Part shown: piece after piece, positions 1-7,465 of the stretch
How positions within the stretch are numbered: the first letter of the stretch is position 1
How the letters are laid out: the number at the start of each line of letters is the position of its first letter
From: an uncultured Alistipes sp.
GTDB taxonomy: Bacteria; Bacteroidota; Bacteroidia; Bacteroidales; Rikenellaceae
DNA: 21,329 bases
Direction: 5' to 3'
Assembly (NCBI GenBank): GCA_958449275.1
Contig: CAUDHE010000046.1
Coordinates: forward strand, 1 to 21,329
The notes under the pieces: generated by a model
Databases searched by the model: none
What the model was told of the DNA's origin: nothing
What the model saw: the letters and a program-made list of their open reading frames with translations, nothing else
Made by a program: the position numbers and the translations under genes

Positions 1-786
1 TTCGACATCCCTCTGCTGCTGACGGCCATAATGCTGTTCGGCAAGCAGTTCGGCGGACGCACGCTCTTCGCGGCCTGCATCACTCCGGGACTGATGAACA
101 TAATTTCGGCCGCCGTATATCCCACTCGCGAAGCCCTGCAATCGCTCGATCCGTCGCTGCTGTTGAATGGCGCCATCGATCTGTCGCAACACCTGATGCT
201 CGCCTGCATCCTCGGCGGCACGATCATGGGTGCGGGACTCGGTCTGGTGGTGCGCAACAACGCCACGTCGGGCGGAACCGACATAGTTGCCATGATCCTC
301 AACCGTTATCTGCACATCCGCTTTTCGCGCGGAGTGCTGCTGGCCGATTCGTGCGTAGTGCTCACGGGTCTGATAGTCATAGGATTCGGTATAGGTTCGG
401 GTGAAAACGCCGAAGGCGGATGGTTGCTTTCGCTCTACTCGCTCATCTGCATATTCGTTTCGTCGCGCGTGATAGACTACACCATCGACGGAGCGTCGTA
501 CGACAAACTGCTGTTCATCATCAGCAACGACCATTCGGAGCAACTGCGCGAATACATCATTCACGACATGGATCGCAGCGCCACCTATCTGAAAGCCTCG
601 GGAATGTACAGCAAAGACGACAAGGAGATGATATTTTTGGTGGTGAGTCGCCGCGAAGTGGCGCAGGTGCAGCGCAAGATCAAGGATATCGATCCGCGGG
701 CATTCCTCGTGGTGACCGATGCCTACGACACCTACGGCGAGGGATTCAAACCGTTCCCCGACAAGGAGACGATACTCGCCGACTAA
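1..786 (+). CDS. YitT family membrane protein, 5'-truncated by the window edge
   Basis: The reading frame is open from base 1, so the true start lies upstream. The visible 261 residues begin in a hydrophobic segment; the ATG at 31 is internal. Residues about 1-160 hold several membrane segments, including a glycine-rich stretch and the motif NNATSGGTDIVA typical of YitT proteins (PF02588). The last ~90 residues form a soluble DUF2179 domain (PF10035), including DKLLFIISN and the ending GEGFKPFP. These are integral membrane proteins of poorly known function. The DUF2179 part resembles a small ligand-binding domain, which is family knowledge and not visible here. The gene ends 22 bp before miaB on the same strand, so the two may be co-transcribed. 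Family assignment is firm; substrate or role is unknown. Confidence 0.9.
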   Translation, partial: FDIPLLLTAIMLFGKQFGGRTLFAACITPGLMNIISAAVYPTREALQSLDPSLLLNGAIDLSQHLMLACILGGTIMGAGLGLVVRNNATSGGTDIVAMILNRYLHIRFSRGVLLADSCVVLTGLIVIGFGIGSGENAEGGWLLSLYSLICIFVSSRVIDYTIDGASYDKLLFIISNDHSEQLREYIIHDMDRSATYLKASGMYSKDDKEMIFLVVSRREVAQVQRKIKDIDPRAFLVVTDAYDTYGEGFKPFPDKETILAD

Positions 787-808
787 CCCCGTAAACGAGA
801 TTCGAACT

Positions 809-2155
809 ATGATAAACATAAACACCCTGCGACCCATAGTCGGCGACGGACGCAAACTGTTCGTCGAGACCTACGGATGCCAGATGAACGCGGGCGATAC
901 CGAGATCGTGGTATCGATCATGCAGCGCGAAGGCTACGTCTACACCGACGACATAGAAGCCGCCGACATCATCCTGCTCAACACCTGCTCGATACGCGAC
1001 AATGCGGAACAACGCATATGGGGGCGTCTGAGCGAGATACGCCGCTACCGCAAGCGCAAGCCGTCGCTTTTGGTCGGAATCATAGGCTGCATGGCCGAGC
1101 GTCTCAAGGAACGGCTTCTGGAGGGCGACGCTGCGGTAGACATAGTGGCGGGTCCCGATGCCTATCGCGATCCGCCACGGCTGGTGCGCGAGGCCGAGAC
1201 GGGAACCAAAGGCGTCAACGTGTTGTTGTCGCAGGAGGAGACCTACGGCGAGATCGCGCCCGTACGTCTGGACAAGAACGGCGTGAGTGCTTTCATAGCC
1301 ATCATGCGCGGATGCGACAATTTCTGCTCTTACTGCGTGGTACCATATACCCGCGGCCGCGAACGCAGCCGCGACGCTGCCACCATCGTGGCCGAGGCCC
1401 GCTCGCTATTCGAAAACGGCTATCGCGAAGTGACGCTTCTCGGGCAGAACGTCAACTCCTATCGCACGGGCGACGTCGACTTCCCGGCGCTGCTCCGCAG
1501 CGTGGCCGAGATATCGCCGCTGCTGCGAGTGCGTTTCGCCACCTCGCATCCCAAGGATATGAGCGATCGCCTGCTGGAGACCATGGCTTCGATGCCCAAC
1601 ATTTGCCGCGCCATACACCTTCCCGCGCAATCGGGATCGAGCGCGATGCTCGAACGCATGAACCGTAAGTACACGCGCGAATGGTATCTCGACCGCATAG
1701 CGGCCATTCGCCGCCATATGCCCGACTGCGCCATAACCACCGACATCATAGCGGGATTCTCGGGCGAGACCGAAGATGAGCATCGCATGACTCTGTCGCT
1801 CATGGAGCAGGTAGGTTACGAATTCGCCTACATGTTCAAATACTCCGAGCGCCCGGGCACATTCGCTCAGCGCCACCTGCCCGACGACGTTCCCGACGAT
1901 GTGAAGACACGTCGTCTGAACGAAATCATTGCGTTGCAAAACACTCTTTCCGAGCGAAGCAACCTCCGCGACGTGGGAGGCGAATTCGAAATTCTGGTGG
2001 AGGGTGTTTCCAAGCGTCGCGACGACCAGCTGTTCGGCCGCACGTCGCAGAACAAGGTGGTGGTATTCGACAAGGGAGGCCACTCCGTGGGAGATTACGT
2101 GCGCGTGCGCGTAACGGGATGTACCTCGGCGACATTGTTCGGCGAGGAGATATAA
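809..2155 (+). CDS. miaB: tRNA-2-methylthio-N6-dimethylallyladenosine synthase MiaB
   Basis: Radical SAM methylthiotransferase that converts i6A37 to ms2i6A37 in tRNAs reading UNN codons. The 448-residue product has the full MiaB layout. The N-terminal UPF0004 domain carries the three auxiliary-cluster cysteines C24 (YGCQMN), C60 (NTCSIRDNAE) and C94 (GCMAER). The radical SAM motif CxxxCxxC is at C169, C173 and C176 (RGCDNFCSYC), followed by PYTRGRERSR. A TRAM domain occupies roughly the last 65 residues. CSIRDNAEQR and the RGRERSR context separate MiaB from RimO and MtaB. The frame is open upstream to 719, inside the YitT gene, but homology to the family begins at MININTLRP, so the ATG at 809 is chosen. 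It lies 22 bp after the YitT stop and probably shares its transcript. Its stop converges with the HAD gene 23 bp away. Confidence 0.95.
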   Translation: MININTLRPIVGDGRKLFVETYGCQMNAGDTEIVVSIMQREGYVYTDDIEAADIILLNTCSIRDNAEQRIWGRLSEIRRYRKRKPSLLVGIIGCMAERLKERLLEGDAAVDIVAGPDAYRDPPRLVREAETGTKGVNVLLSQEETYGEIAPVRLDKNGVSAFIAIMRGCDNFCSYCVVPYTRGRERSRDAATIVAEARSLFENGYREVTLLGQNVNSYRTGDVDFPALLRSVAEISPLLRVRFATSHPKDMSDRLLETMASMPNICRAIHLPAQSGSSAMLERMNRKYTREWYLDRIAAIRRHMPDCAITTDIIAGFSGETEDEHRMTLSLMEQVGYEFAYMFKYSERPGTFAQRHLPDDVPDDVKTRRLNEIIALQNTLSERSNLRDVGGEFEILVEGVSKRRDDQLFGRTSQNKVVVFDKGGHSVGDYVRVRVTGCTSATLFGEEI

Positions 2156-2178
2156 TAGGCGGTGTTCAGCCGAAATAC

Positions 2179-2787
2179 CTATATATTCAGTCCGCAGCGG
2201 TTTTTCAACTCGCTCTCCAGACGCGCGGCCGACTCGAACCGCAATCCCTCCATTCCGACAGCGCGGGCGGCGGCGACATTCGCTTCGTTGTCGTCGATGA
2301 AGACCGACTCCGCAGGGTTCAATCCGTAACGATCGAGCAGACAACGGTATATCCGCGGGTCGGGTTTCACCATGCGTTCGTCGCCCGACACCACGATCCC
2401 GTCCAGCAGCGAGAACACCTCGTAACGGTCGCGCACCGACGGGAAAGTCTCGTTAGACCAGTTGGTGAGTCCGTACACGCCGTAACCCGCATCCTTCAAA
2501 CGTCGCACCACGTCGGCCGTACCCGCCACCTCGCCGCCGATCATCTCTGTCCAGCGGCTATGATATGCCTCTATTGCATCGGCCCATTCGGGATACTCGG
2601 CCGACAACTCGGCCACGCAATCGGCAAACGACCGCCCCGCGTCCATCTGCACGTTCCATTCGCTCGTACAAATATTCTCGATGAACAGACGACTCTTATC
2701 CTCGTCGCCGAAATAACCGTCGTAAAGATAGCGGGGATTCCAGTCGACCAACACGCCGCCGAAATCGAATACGATGTTCTTTATCAT
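2179..2787 (-). CDS. HAD superfamily hydrolase, YihX-like (subclass IA)
   Basis: Predicted cytosolic phosphatase of 202 residues. HAD motifs are in order. Motif I is VFDFGGVLVDWN with nucleophile D8; the +2 position is Gly, as in YihX-type enzymes, where DxDG is replaced by DxGG or DxGN. Motif II is LTNWSNETF (T108), motif III is K141 in MVKPDPRIY, and motif IV is FIDDNEAN (D165, D166). A helical cap lies between about residues 15 and 85. Relatives include alpha-D-glucose-1-phosphatase YihX and other small sugar-phosphate or nucleotide phosphatases, so the substrate cannot be read from sequence. The gene follows the ClC gene on the same strand after a 77-bp gap with no clear promoter, so read-through from there is possible. 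It converges tightly with miaB. Confidence 0.85.
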   Translation of the reverse strand: MIKNIVFDFGGVLVDWNPRYLYDGYFGDEDKSRLFIENICTSEWNVQMDAGRSFADCVAELSAEYPEWADAIEAYHSRWTEMIGGEVAGTADVVRRLKDAGYGVYGLTNWSNETFPSVRDRYEVFSLLDGIVVSGDERMVKPDPRIYRCLLDRYGLNPAESVFIDDNEANVAAARAVGMEGLRFESAARLESELKNRCGLNI

Positions 2788-2864
2788 AATGGCAATTTAC
2801 ATTAAATAATTCGATATTGAGAATCCGCAGGCCACGATACGATGCGGCATTACGGCCATTACCG

Positions 2865-4652
2865 CTACTGCGAAATCTTCACCAACGCCTCGCGATAGGC
2901 GTTCAGTATGCGCGATTTCGATATGAAGCCGAGATAACGGTTGTCGCGGTCCACTACAGGCAGCATCCAGGTGCGGTTGGCCTCGAAATGCGGCAGAATG
3001 CTCTGCACCTGCTCATGCTCGAGTATCTTGTAGGGAGGCTGAATCATGTAATGGGTGATCGAACGCCCCCACCGCTCGCGCTTGAACATATCTTCGCGCA
3101 GGTCGTCGAGCTGCACCACTCCCAGAAGATGTCCGAAATTGTCGATTACGGGGAATATGTTGCGATGCGCCGACGATATGATGCTCACCACATCGCCTAA
3201 CGTGAAATGCTCCTTGATACGGACGAAATCGGTCTCCATCAGATCCTCCAGCCGCAGGAACACGAACACCGACTGGTCCTTGTCGTGGGTCAGAAGCTCA
3301 CCGCGCATGCGCAACTGTTTGGTGTATATCGAATCGTGGTCGAGCGTGTAATCGACAGCGAACGATATCGACGCCACTATCATCAACGGAATGAACAATC
3401 CGTAGCCGTTCGACAGCTCGGCGATGAGGAATATCGACGTCAGCGGCGCCTTCATGACGCCCGCCATCACGCCCGCCATACCGACCAGAGTGAACGACAC
3501 CACCGACACCTGCCAGCGGAAACATGCGTTGCACACCAGCGCCACTATGGCGCCCATGAACGCTCCCACGAACAGCGAGGGAGCGAACGTACCTCCCACG
3601 CCGCCCGAGGCGTTGGTGGTGGCCATCGCTATCACCTTGAAGAACATGATGGCCGTCACGTACACTATCGCCACCCACTCCATTCCGCTGAACTTGAAGA
3701 ACAGCGAATTGTCGAACAATGCCGCCACATTGCCGTGCATAAGCGATGTCATGCCCTCGTAACCCTCGCCGTAGAGCGGCGGAAATACGAATATGAGCAC
3801 GCCGAGAATGACACCCGCGCAGGCCCAGCGCTTATACTGCGAGTCTATGCCCTTTATGAACGAGCCTACCGTCGAATTGACCGACGTGAAATAGTAGGAC
3901 ATGAATCCGCAGCATACGCCCAACACGATGTAGAGAGGGATCTGTTTCAATACGAAAGCGTCGGCCTCGCTCAGCGTGACCGATATGATGGGATCGAATC
4001 CGCGGAATACCAGGGCAACGGTCGTCGCGGTGATGGACGATATGAGCAACGGGATAACCGACGCCGCCGTAATGTCGAGCATCAGTATCTCGAGCACGAA
4101 CACCACGCCCGAAATCGGAGCTTTGAATATGGCCGCCACGGCAGCTCCCGCACCGCAGCAGAGCATCAGTGTCAGCTCCTTGTAGTTGAGCCGCGCCAGC
4201 TTGCCCACGTTCGATCCGATGGCCGCTCCCGTAAGCACTATGGGAGCCTCGGGGCCGACCGAACCGCCGAATCCGATGGTCGTGGCGCCGCCCACGACCG
4301 AACTCCAGCAGTTGTGCGGCGCTATGCGCGAGTCGCGCCGCGACATGGCGTACAGCACGCGGGTCACGCCCTCCGAGATTTCGTCCTTCACTATATATTT
4401 CACGAACAGCGTGGCCAGCACGATTCCCACGGCGGGATAGACGAGGTAGAGAAACTGCGCGTGATCGGCGGGAAACCACGTCACCAGCGCCGAACGCACG
4501 CCGTAAAGCAGGATCTCGAACACGCACGTTCCCAATCCCGCCAGCGCGCCCACCACGACGGCCAGCAGAATGAGCATCTGACGGTTGCTCAGACGCTTCA
4601 ATCGGGCGAATAGCCAATGCGAGGCCCTGTTTTTTATGGAAGATATCGACAT
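2865..4652 (-). CDS. ClC-family chloride channel/transporter with C-terminal CBS pair
   Basis: A 595-residue inner-membrane ClC protein (PF00654) followed by two CBS domains (about 472-525 and 535-590). The gating glutamate is present as E135 in the GSVGPEAP motif. The GGVGGTFAPSLFVGA segment (349-363) matches the conserved GxFxP anion-site region, and Y443 (DSIYTKQ) aligns with the central tyrosine of E. coli ClcA. The segment FKAPISGVVFVLEIL aligns with ClcA FNAPLAGILFIIEEM; on that alignment ClcA E203, the internal proton glutamate, is I189 here, which raises the question of channel versus exchanger. The CBS pair could sense nucleotides (inference). The start MSISSIKNR at 4652 precedes the first membrane segment by about 25 residues. 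Upstream on the same strand are 133 bp of repeats and then trpS. No convincing promoter was seen immediately upstream. Confidence 0.93.
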   Translation of the reverse strand: MSISSIKNRASHWLFARLKRLSNRQMLILLAVVVGALAGLGTCVFEILLYGVRSALVTWFPADHAQFLYLVYPAVGIVLATLFVKYIVKDEISEGVTRVLYAMSRRDSRIAPHNCWSSVVGGATTIGFGGSVGPEAPIVLTGAAIGSNVGKLARLNYKELTLMLCCGAGAAVAAIFKAPISGVVFVLEILMLDITAASVIPLLISSITATTVALVFRGFDPIISVTLSEADAFVLKQIPLYIVLGVCCGFMSYYFTSVNSTVGSFIKGIDSQYKRWACAGVILGVLIFVFPPLYGEGYEGMTSLMHGNVAALFDNSLFFKFSGMEWVAIVYVTAIMFFKVIAMATTNASGGVGGTFAPSLFVGAFMGAIVALVCNACFRWQVSVVSFTLVGMAGVMAGVMKAPLTSIFLIAELSNGYGLFIPLMIVASISFAVDYTLDHDSIYTKQLRMRGELLTHDKDQSVFVFLRLEDLMETDFVRIKEHFTLGDVVSIISSAHRNIFPVIDNFGHLLGVVQLDDLREDMFKRERWGRSITHYMIQPPYKILEHEQVQSILPHFEANRTWMLPVVDRDNRYLGFISKSRILNAYREALVKISQ

Positions 4653-4682
4653 ATCGGAAATTTAATAATCGTGGAAATATCT

Positions 4683-4703
4683 CGACATCGCCCGGCGATG
4701 TCG
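4683..4703. repeat. CGACATCGC hairpin, copy 1
   Basis: A perfect 9-bp inverted repeat: CGACATCGC, a 3-nt loop CCG, then GCGATGTCG. The same arms with loop TTG occur at 6972-6992. It lies in the gap between trpS and the ClC gene, just beside the larger GTTCGCCG element. No T-run follows on either strand, so a simple intrinsic terminator is not supported. Confidence 0.7.
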
Positions 4704-4704
4704 G

Positions 4705-4777
4705 CAGTTCGCCGACGCCCCACGCGGCGGACTGCAACTCGCTTTACGCTCGATTGCGTCCTCCGCCGTCGGCGAAC
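4705..4777. repeat. GTTCGCCG palindromic element, copy A
   Basis: A 73-bp element. Its ends form a perfect 11-bp inverted repeat, GTTCGCCGACG (4707-4717) and CGTCGGCGAAC (4767-4777). A second stem nests inside: CGGCGGA (4725-4731) with TCCGCCG (4762-4768). A second copy lies at 13088-13158, with GACTGCAACTCGC and the right end CTCCGCCGTCGGCGAAC conserved and the centre variable. It sits between trpS and the ClC gene on the minus strand and could form a stable hairpin in a read-through transcript. Short frames through it are artefacts. Confidence 0.75.
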
Positions 4778-4785
4778 AGCGACGC

Positions 4786-5877
4786 CTATTTCCCCTGCTT
4801 GTACCGCTCCGACTGACGGCGGATCATCTCCGTATCCTCGAAGTAGTCGATCTTCATCGAGCGCTTCACCATCTCCAGCGTCTCGGCCGCCTCGGCGCGC
4901 GCCACGACGCAACCGCGACGCAACATGTCGTAAACGCCCTCTATATCGTGCTCGTACTCCTTTCTGCGTTCGCGGATGGGATCCAGCATCTGCTGAAGCA
5001 CGGCATTGAGGAACTTCTTGACCTTCACGTCGCCCAGACCGCCCCTTTGATAGTGGGCTTTCAACTCGTCGAGCGAGGCGTAATCGGGCAGGAACTCGGC
5101 GAAATGCTCGGGACGTGAAAAGGCGTCGAGATAGGTGAACACGCAATTTCCCTCCAGCGACCCGGGATCCTCTATGCGGAGATGGTTGGGGTCGGTGTAC
5201 ATGCTCATTACCTTCTTGCGTACATCCTCGGCCGTGTCCGACAGATAGATGCAGTTGCCCAGAGATTTGCTCATCTTGGCCTTGCCGTCGGTGCCGGGCA
5301 GGCGCAGGCATGCGGCGTTTGCGGGGAGCAGGATTTCGGGTTCGACCAATGTGGGGCCGTATACCGAATTGAACTTGTGAACTATCTCGCGGGTCTGCTC
5401 GATCATGGGCTCCTGATCCTCGCCCGCGGGGACCGTCGTCGCGCGGAAAGCGGTGATGTCCGACGCCTGCGAGATGGGATAGGTGTAGAATCCTACGGGG
5501 ATCGATTTGCCGAACTCGCGCATCACTATTTCGCTCTTCACCGTGGGGTTGCGCTCCAGACGCGCCACCGTGACCAGATTCATGTAATAGAACGCCAGCT
5601 CGCACAGCTCGGGAACCTGACTTTGGATGAATATGGTCGATTTCGCGGGATCGATGCCGCACGACAAATAGTCGAGCGCGACTTCGATTATGTTCTCGCG
5701 CACCTTGTCGGGGTTGTCGGCATTGTCGGTGAGTGCCTGCGCATCGGCTATCATTATGAAAATCTTCTCGAACGCGCCCGAATTCTGCAATTCGACACGC
5801 TGACGGAGCGAACCCACGTAGTGTCCGAGATGGAGACGGCCCGTGGGACGGTCGCCCGTAAGAATTACTTTACCCAT
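4786..5877 (-). CDS. trpS: Tryptophan--tRNA ligase
   Basis: Class I aminoacyl-tRNA synthetase charging tRNA-Trp in the cytosol; 363 residues, close to the bacterial norm of ~330-350. The HIGH-type signature is GRLHLGHYVGS (H16, H19) and the KMSKS loop is exactly KMSKS at 201-205, preceded by GTDGKA. The N-terminus MGKVILTGDRPTG has GDRPTG where many TrpRS have GIQPSG; I believe this is a recognised variant in Firmicutes and Bacteroidetes enzymes. The ATG at 5877 places the signature at the expected depth. A Bacteroidetes-type promoter lies 67-98 bp upstream (5944-5975), head to head with the oxyR promoter. A 6-bp hairpin at 5912-5928 lies in the predicted leader. The ClC gene follows after a repeat-filled 133-bp gap. 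Confidence 0.96.
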   Translation of the reverse strand: MGKVILTGDRPTGRLHLGHYVGSLRQRVELQNSGAFEKIFIMIADAQALTDNADNPDKVRENIIEVALDYLSCGIDPAKSTIFIQSQVPELCELAFYYMNLVTVARLERNPTVKSEIVMREFGKSIPVGFYTYPISQASDITAFRATTVPAGEDQEPMIEQTREIVHKFNSVYGPTLVEPEILLPANAACLRLPGTDGKAKMSKSLGNCIYLSDTAEDVRKKVMSMYTDPNHLRIEDPGSLEGNCVFTYLDAFSRPEHFAEFLPDYASLDELKAHYQRGGLGDVKVKKFLNAVLQQMLDPIRERRKEYEHDIEGVYDMLRRGCVVARAEAAETLEMVKRSMKIDYFEDTEMIRRQSERYKQGK

Positions 5878-5911
5878 TGTTATCTGACTTAAATTAAATG
5901 TCTTAACACTT

Positions 5912-5928
5912 TCGGAACGACATTCCGA
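5912..5928 (-). other. Small inverted repeat in the predicted trpS leader
   Basis: TCGGAA, a 5-nt spacer and TTCCGA form a 6-bp perfect inverted repeat. It falls between the predicted trpS transcription start (about 5937) and the ATG. It could be an RNA hairpin or a protein-binding operator. I see no T-box features such as an AGGGTGGNACCGCG antiterminator, nor a tandem-Trp leader peptide. Confidence 0.4.
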
Positions 5929-5943
5929 CGTCCGAATTAGTTA

Positions 5944-5975
5944 CAAAAATACTAATTTATGCCCGCGGGGCCAAA
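5944..5975 (-). promoter_or_regulatory. Predicted trpS promoter
   Basis: On the minus strand, TTTG at 5975-5972 is followed after 20 bp by TATTTTTG at 5951-5944, a match to the Bacteroidetes consensus TTTG...TAnnTTTG. The start site would be near 5937, giving a leader of about 60 nt. Confidence 0.6.
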
Positions 5976-5979
5976 AAAC

Positions 5980-6010
5980 TTGACGGCTATAATTTTTTTT
6001 TATACATTTG
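5980..6010 (+). promoter_or_regulatory. Predicted oxyR promoter
   Basis: TTG at 5980-5982, a 20-bp spacer and TACATTTG at 6003-6010 fit the Bacteroidetes -33/-7 pattern. The start site would be near 6016, leaving a leader of about 16 nt before the ATG at 6033. Its -33 box lies only 4 bp from that of the divergent trpS promoter. Confidence 0.6.
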
Positions 6011-6032
6011 CAAAAACATTTATTCGTTCCCT

Positions 6033-6935
6033 ATGACGATCATTCAACTTCAATACCTTCTCGAAGTGGCCAATTGCGGCAGTTTCTCGGCCGCTTCGGA
6101 GCGTTGTTTCGTGACGCAGCCGTCGCTCAGCATGCAGGTCAAATCGCTGGAAGAGGAGTTGGGCGCGGTGCTGCTCGACCGCTCGAAAAAGCCCGTCATC
6201 CCCACCGAAGTGGGCGCTGTCGTCATAGCGCAGGCCCGCGAGACGCTGCGCGCCTACGACAGCATACGCGAATCGGTGCTGGAGTTGAAAGGCGAGACTT
6301 CGGGAAAACTCCGGCTGGGCGTAATCCCCACCATAGCGCCATATCTGCTGCACAAGTTCATCCCCGCATTCGTGAAAAACTATCCGCGCGTGGAGCTGGA
6401 GATTCGCGAAATGGTGACGGCCGACATAGTGGCGGCACTGCGGCGCGACGACATCGATGCCGCTCTGGTCGCCAGCGGTACCTGCGGCGACGGCATACCC
6501 GAACGCGATCTGTTCAGCGACCGATTCTATGCCTACGTATCGCAGTCCAATCCGCTTTTCGAACGCTCGAACATCCGCATGGAGGATATCGACTTGAAGG
6601 ATCTGATCCTGCTGAGCCCGGGCAACTGCATGCGCGATCAGATAATCGAGCTTTGCCAGGCTCGCCGCAATATTCCGTCGCACTACTGTTTCGAATCGGG
6701 GTCGCTCGACACACTCATGCGCATAGTCGACTGCACCTCGTGTCTTACCGTCATACCCGAAATGGCGCTCGAATACATTCCCGCCGATCGGCGCAGGCAG
6801 GTGAAGACTCTCGCCAAAGGAGCCACGTCGCGACGCATAGCGATAGCCGTACGACGCACCTACGTCAAGAATTCCATAATCAACGCTTTGGAGAACACAA
6901 TACTCGAACATGCGGCGCCCGCGACGATGAAGTGA
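6033..6935 (+). CDS. oxyR: OxyR-type LysR-family redox regulator
   Basis: A 300-residue LysR-type regulator. The N-terminal winged helix-turn-helix spans about residues 1-60 (MTIIQLQYLLEVANCGSFS, then AASERCFVTQPSLSMQVKSL). The LysR substrate-binding fold covers about 90-295. The motif GNCMRDQIIELC puts cysteines at 199 and 208, the same numbers and spacing as the peroxide-sensing pair C199/C208 of E. coli OxyR (GHCLRDQAMGFC). This supports hydrogen-peroxide sensing by disulfide formation. Several other cysteines (C15, C25, C151 and more) are present. The start at 6033 lies 22 bp after a good -7 box. It is divergent from trpS and has no catalase, dps or ahpC gene nearby, so its targets are elsewhere, though autoregulation through the shared promoter gap is plausible. 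Confidence 0.92.
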   Translation: MTIIQLQYLLEVANCGSFSAASERCFVTQPSLSMQVKSLEEELGAVLLDRSKKPVIPTEVGAVVIAQARETLRAYDSIRESVLELKGETSGKLRLGVIPTIAPYLLHKFIPAFVKNYPRVELEIREMVTADIVAALRRDDIDAALVASGTCGDGIPERDLFSDRFYAYVSQSNPLFERSNIRMEDIDLKDLILLSPGNCMRDQIIELCQARRNIPSHYCFESGSLDTLMRIVDCTSCLTVIPEMALEYIPADRRRQVKTLAKGATSRRIAIAVRRTYVKNSIINALENTILEHAAPATMK

Positions 6936-6971
6936 CGCCTCTGCATCGCGCATAATTAAAGAGCTGTTCGC

Positions 6972-6992
6972 CGACATCGCTTGGCGATGTCG
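6972..6992. repeat. CGACATCGC hairpin, copy 2
   Basis: A perfect 9-bp stem CGACATCGC/GCGATGTCG with loop TTG; only the loop differs from the copy at 4683-4703. It is preceded by TGTTCGCCGA, the start of the GTTCGCCG element. It lies 37 bp after the oxyR stop and could end or stabilise the oxyR transcript, but no T-run follows. Confidence 0.7.
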
Positions 6993-7072
6993 AAAAGCAA
7001 TGATTTTGACGGCCCGCGCATCTCACGGGAAGCATCCCCGCCCCATAATTTCGTAATCTCGCAAAAATGTAA

Positions 7073-7080
7073 TATATTTG
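7073..7080 (+). promoter_or_regulatory. Predicted promoter -7 box for rsfS and the following operon
   Basis: TATATTTG matches TAnnTTTG. A poor -33 box (TTTC near 7049) lies 20 bp upstream. The start site would be near 7086, about 23 nt before the ATG at 7109. No other strong promoter is obvious before 12604, so it may drive the whole run of six genes. Confidence 0.5.
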
Positions 7081-7108
7081 CGAAGTTATACGCGTGCATT
7101 TTTTATAT

Positions 7109-7459
7109 ATGGAAAAATTGATCGAAACCATAGTCGAAGCCATTCAGGATAAAAAAGGTAAGGATATTGTATCGTTGGACCTCTCGGGATTCGACGGAGC
7201 CGTCTGTTCGCATTTCGTAGTCTGCAACGCCGACTCCACCACTCAGGTGGCGGCCATAGCCGACGGCATAGAGCGGGACGTGCTGGAAAAGACGGGCGAA
7301 AAGCTCTGGCGCATCGAAGGACAGCAAAACGCTTTCTGGATCGCCATGGACTATGTGGATGTGGTGGTGCACATCTTCCAGACCGAGTTGCGCCAATACT
7401 ACAAACTCGAGGAGTTGTGGGCCGATGCGCCGATTAAGAGATACGATTACGAACTTTAG
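7109..7459 (+). CDS. rsfS: Ribosomal silencing factor RsfS (Iojap/YbeB)
   Basis: Binds ribosomal protein uL14 on the 50S subunit and blocks subunit joining, lowering translation when nutrients are short. The 116-residue product is the usual length for the family (PF02410). Recognisable blocks are IVEAIQDKKGKDIVSLDLSG, HFVVCNADSTTQVAAIADGI, WRIEGQQNAFWIAMDYVDVV and VHIFQTELRQYYKLEELWAD. A frame start at 7094 (MHFLY) is possible but would lie only a few bases after the predicted transcription start; the ATG at 7109 (MEKLIE) fits homologues better. It is 6 bp upstream of ftsH. The order rsfS-ftsH-cdsA is common in Bacteroidetes (established knowledge), so operon co-transcription is likely. Confidence 0.95.
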   Translation: MEKLIETIVEAIQDKKGKDIVSLDLSGFDGAVCSHFVVCNADSTTQVAAIADGIERDVLEKTGEKLWRIEGQQNAFWIAMDYVDVVVHIFQTELRQYYKLEELWADAPIKRYDYEL

Positions 7460-7465
7460 TCATTT

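Noticed and set aside
3207..4613. 468-codon plus-strand frame opposite the ClC gene
   Set aside because: The translation is Arg/His/Glu-rich with no domain, while the minus strand encodes an intact ClC with CBS domains.
4653..4668. Near-consensus -7 box TAAATTTC just upstream of the ClC gene
   Set aside because: It lacks the final G, sits about 5 bp from the ATG and has no convincing -33 partner.
5878..5943. T-box or Trp-attenuator in the trpS leader
   Set aside because: The leader is only ~60 nt, with no T-box consensus, no specifier stem and no leader peptide with tandem Trp codons.
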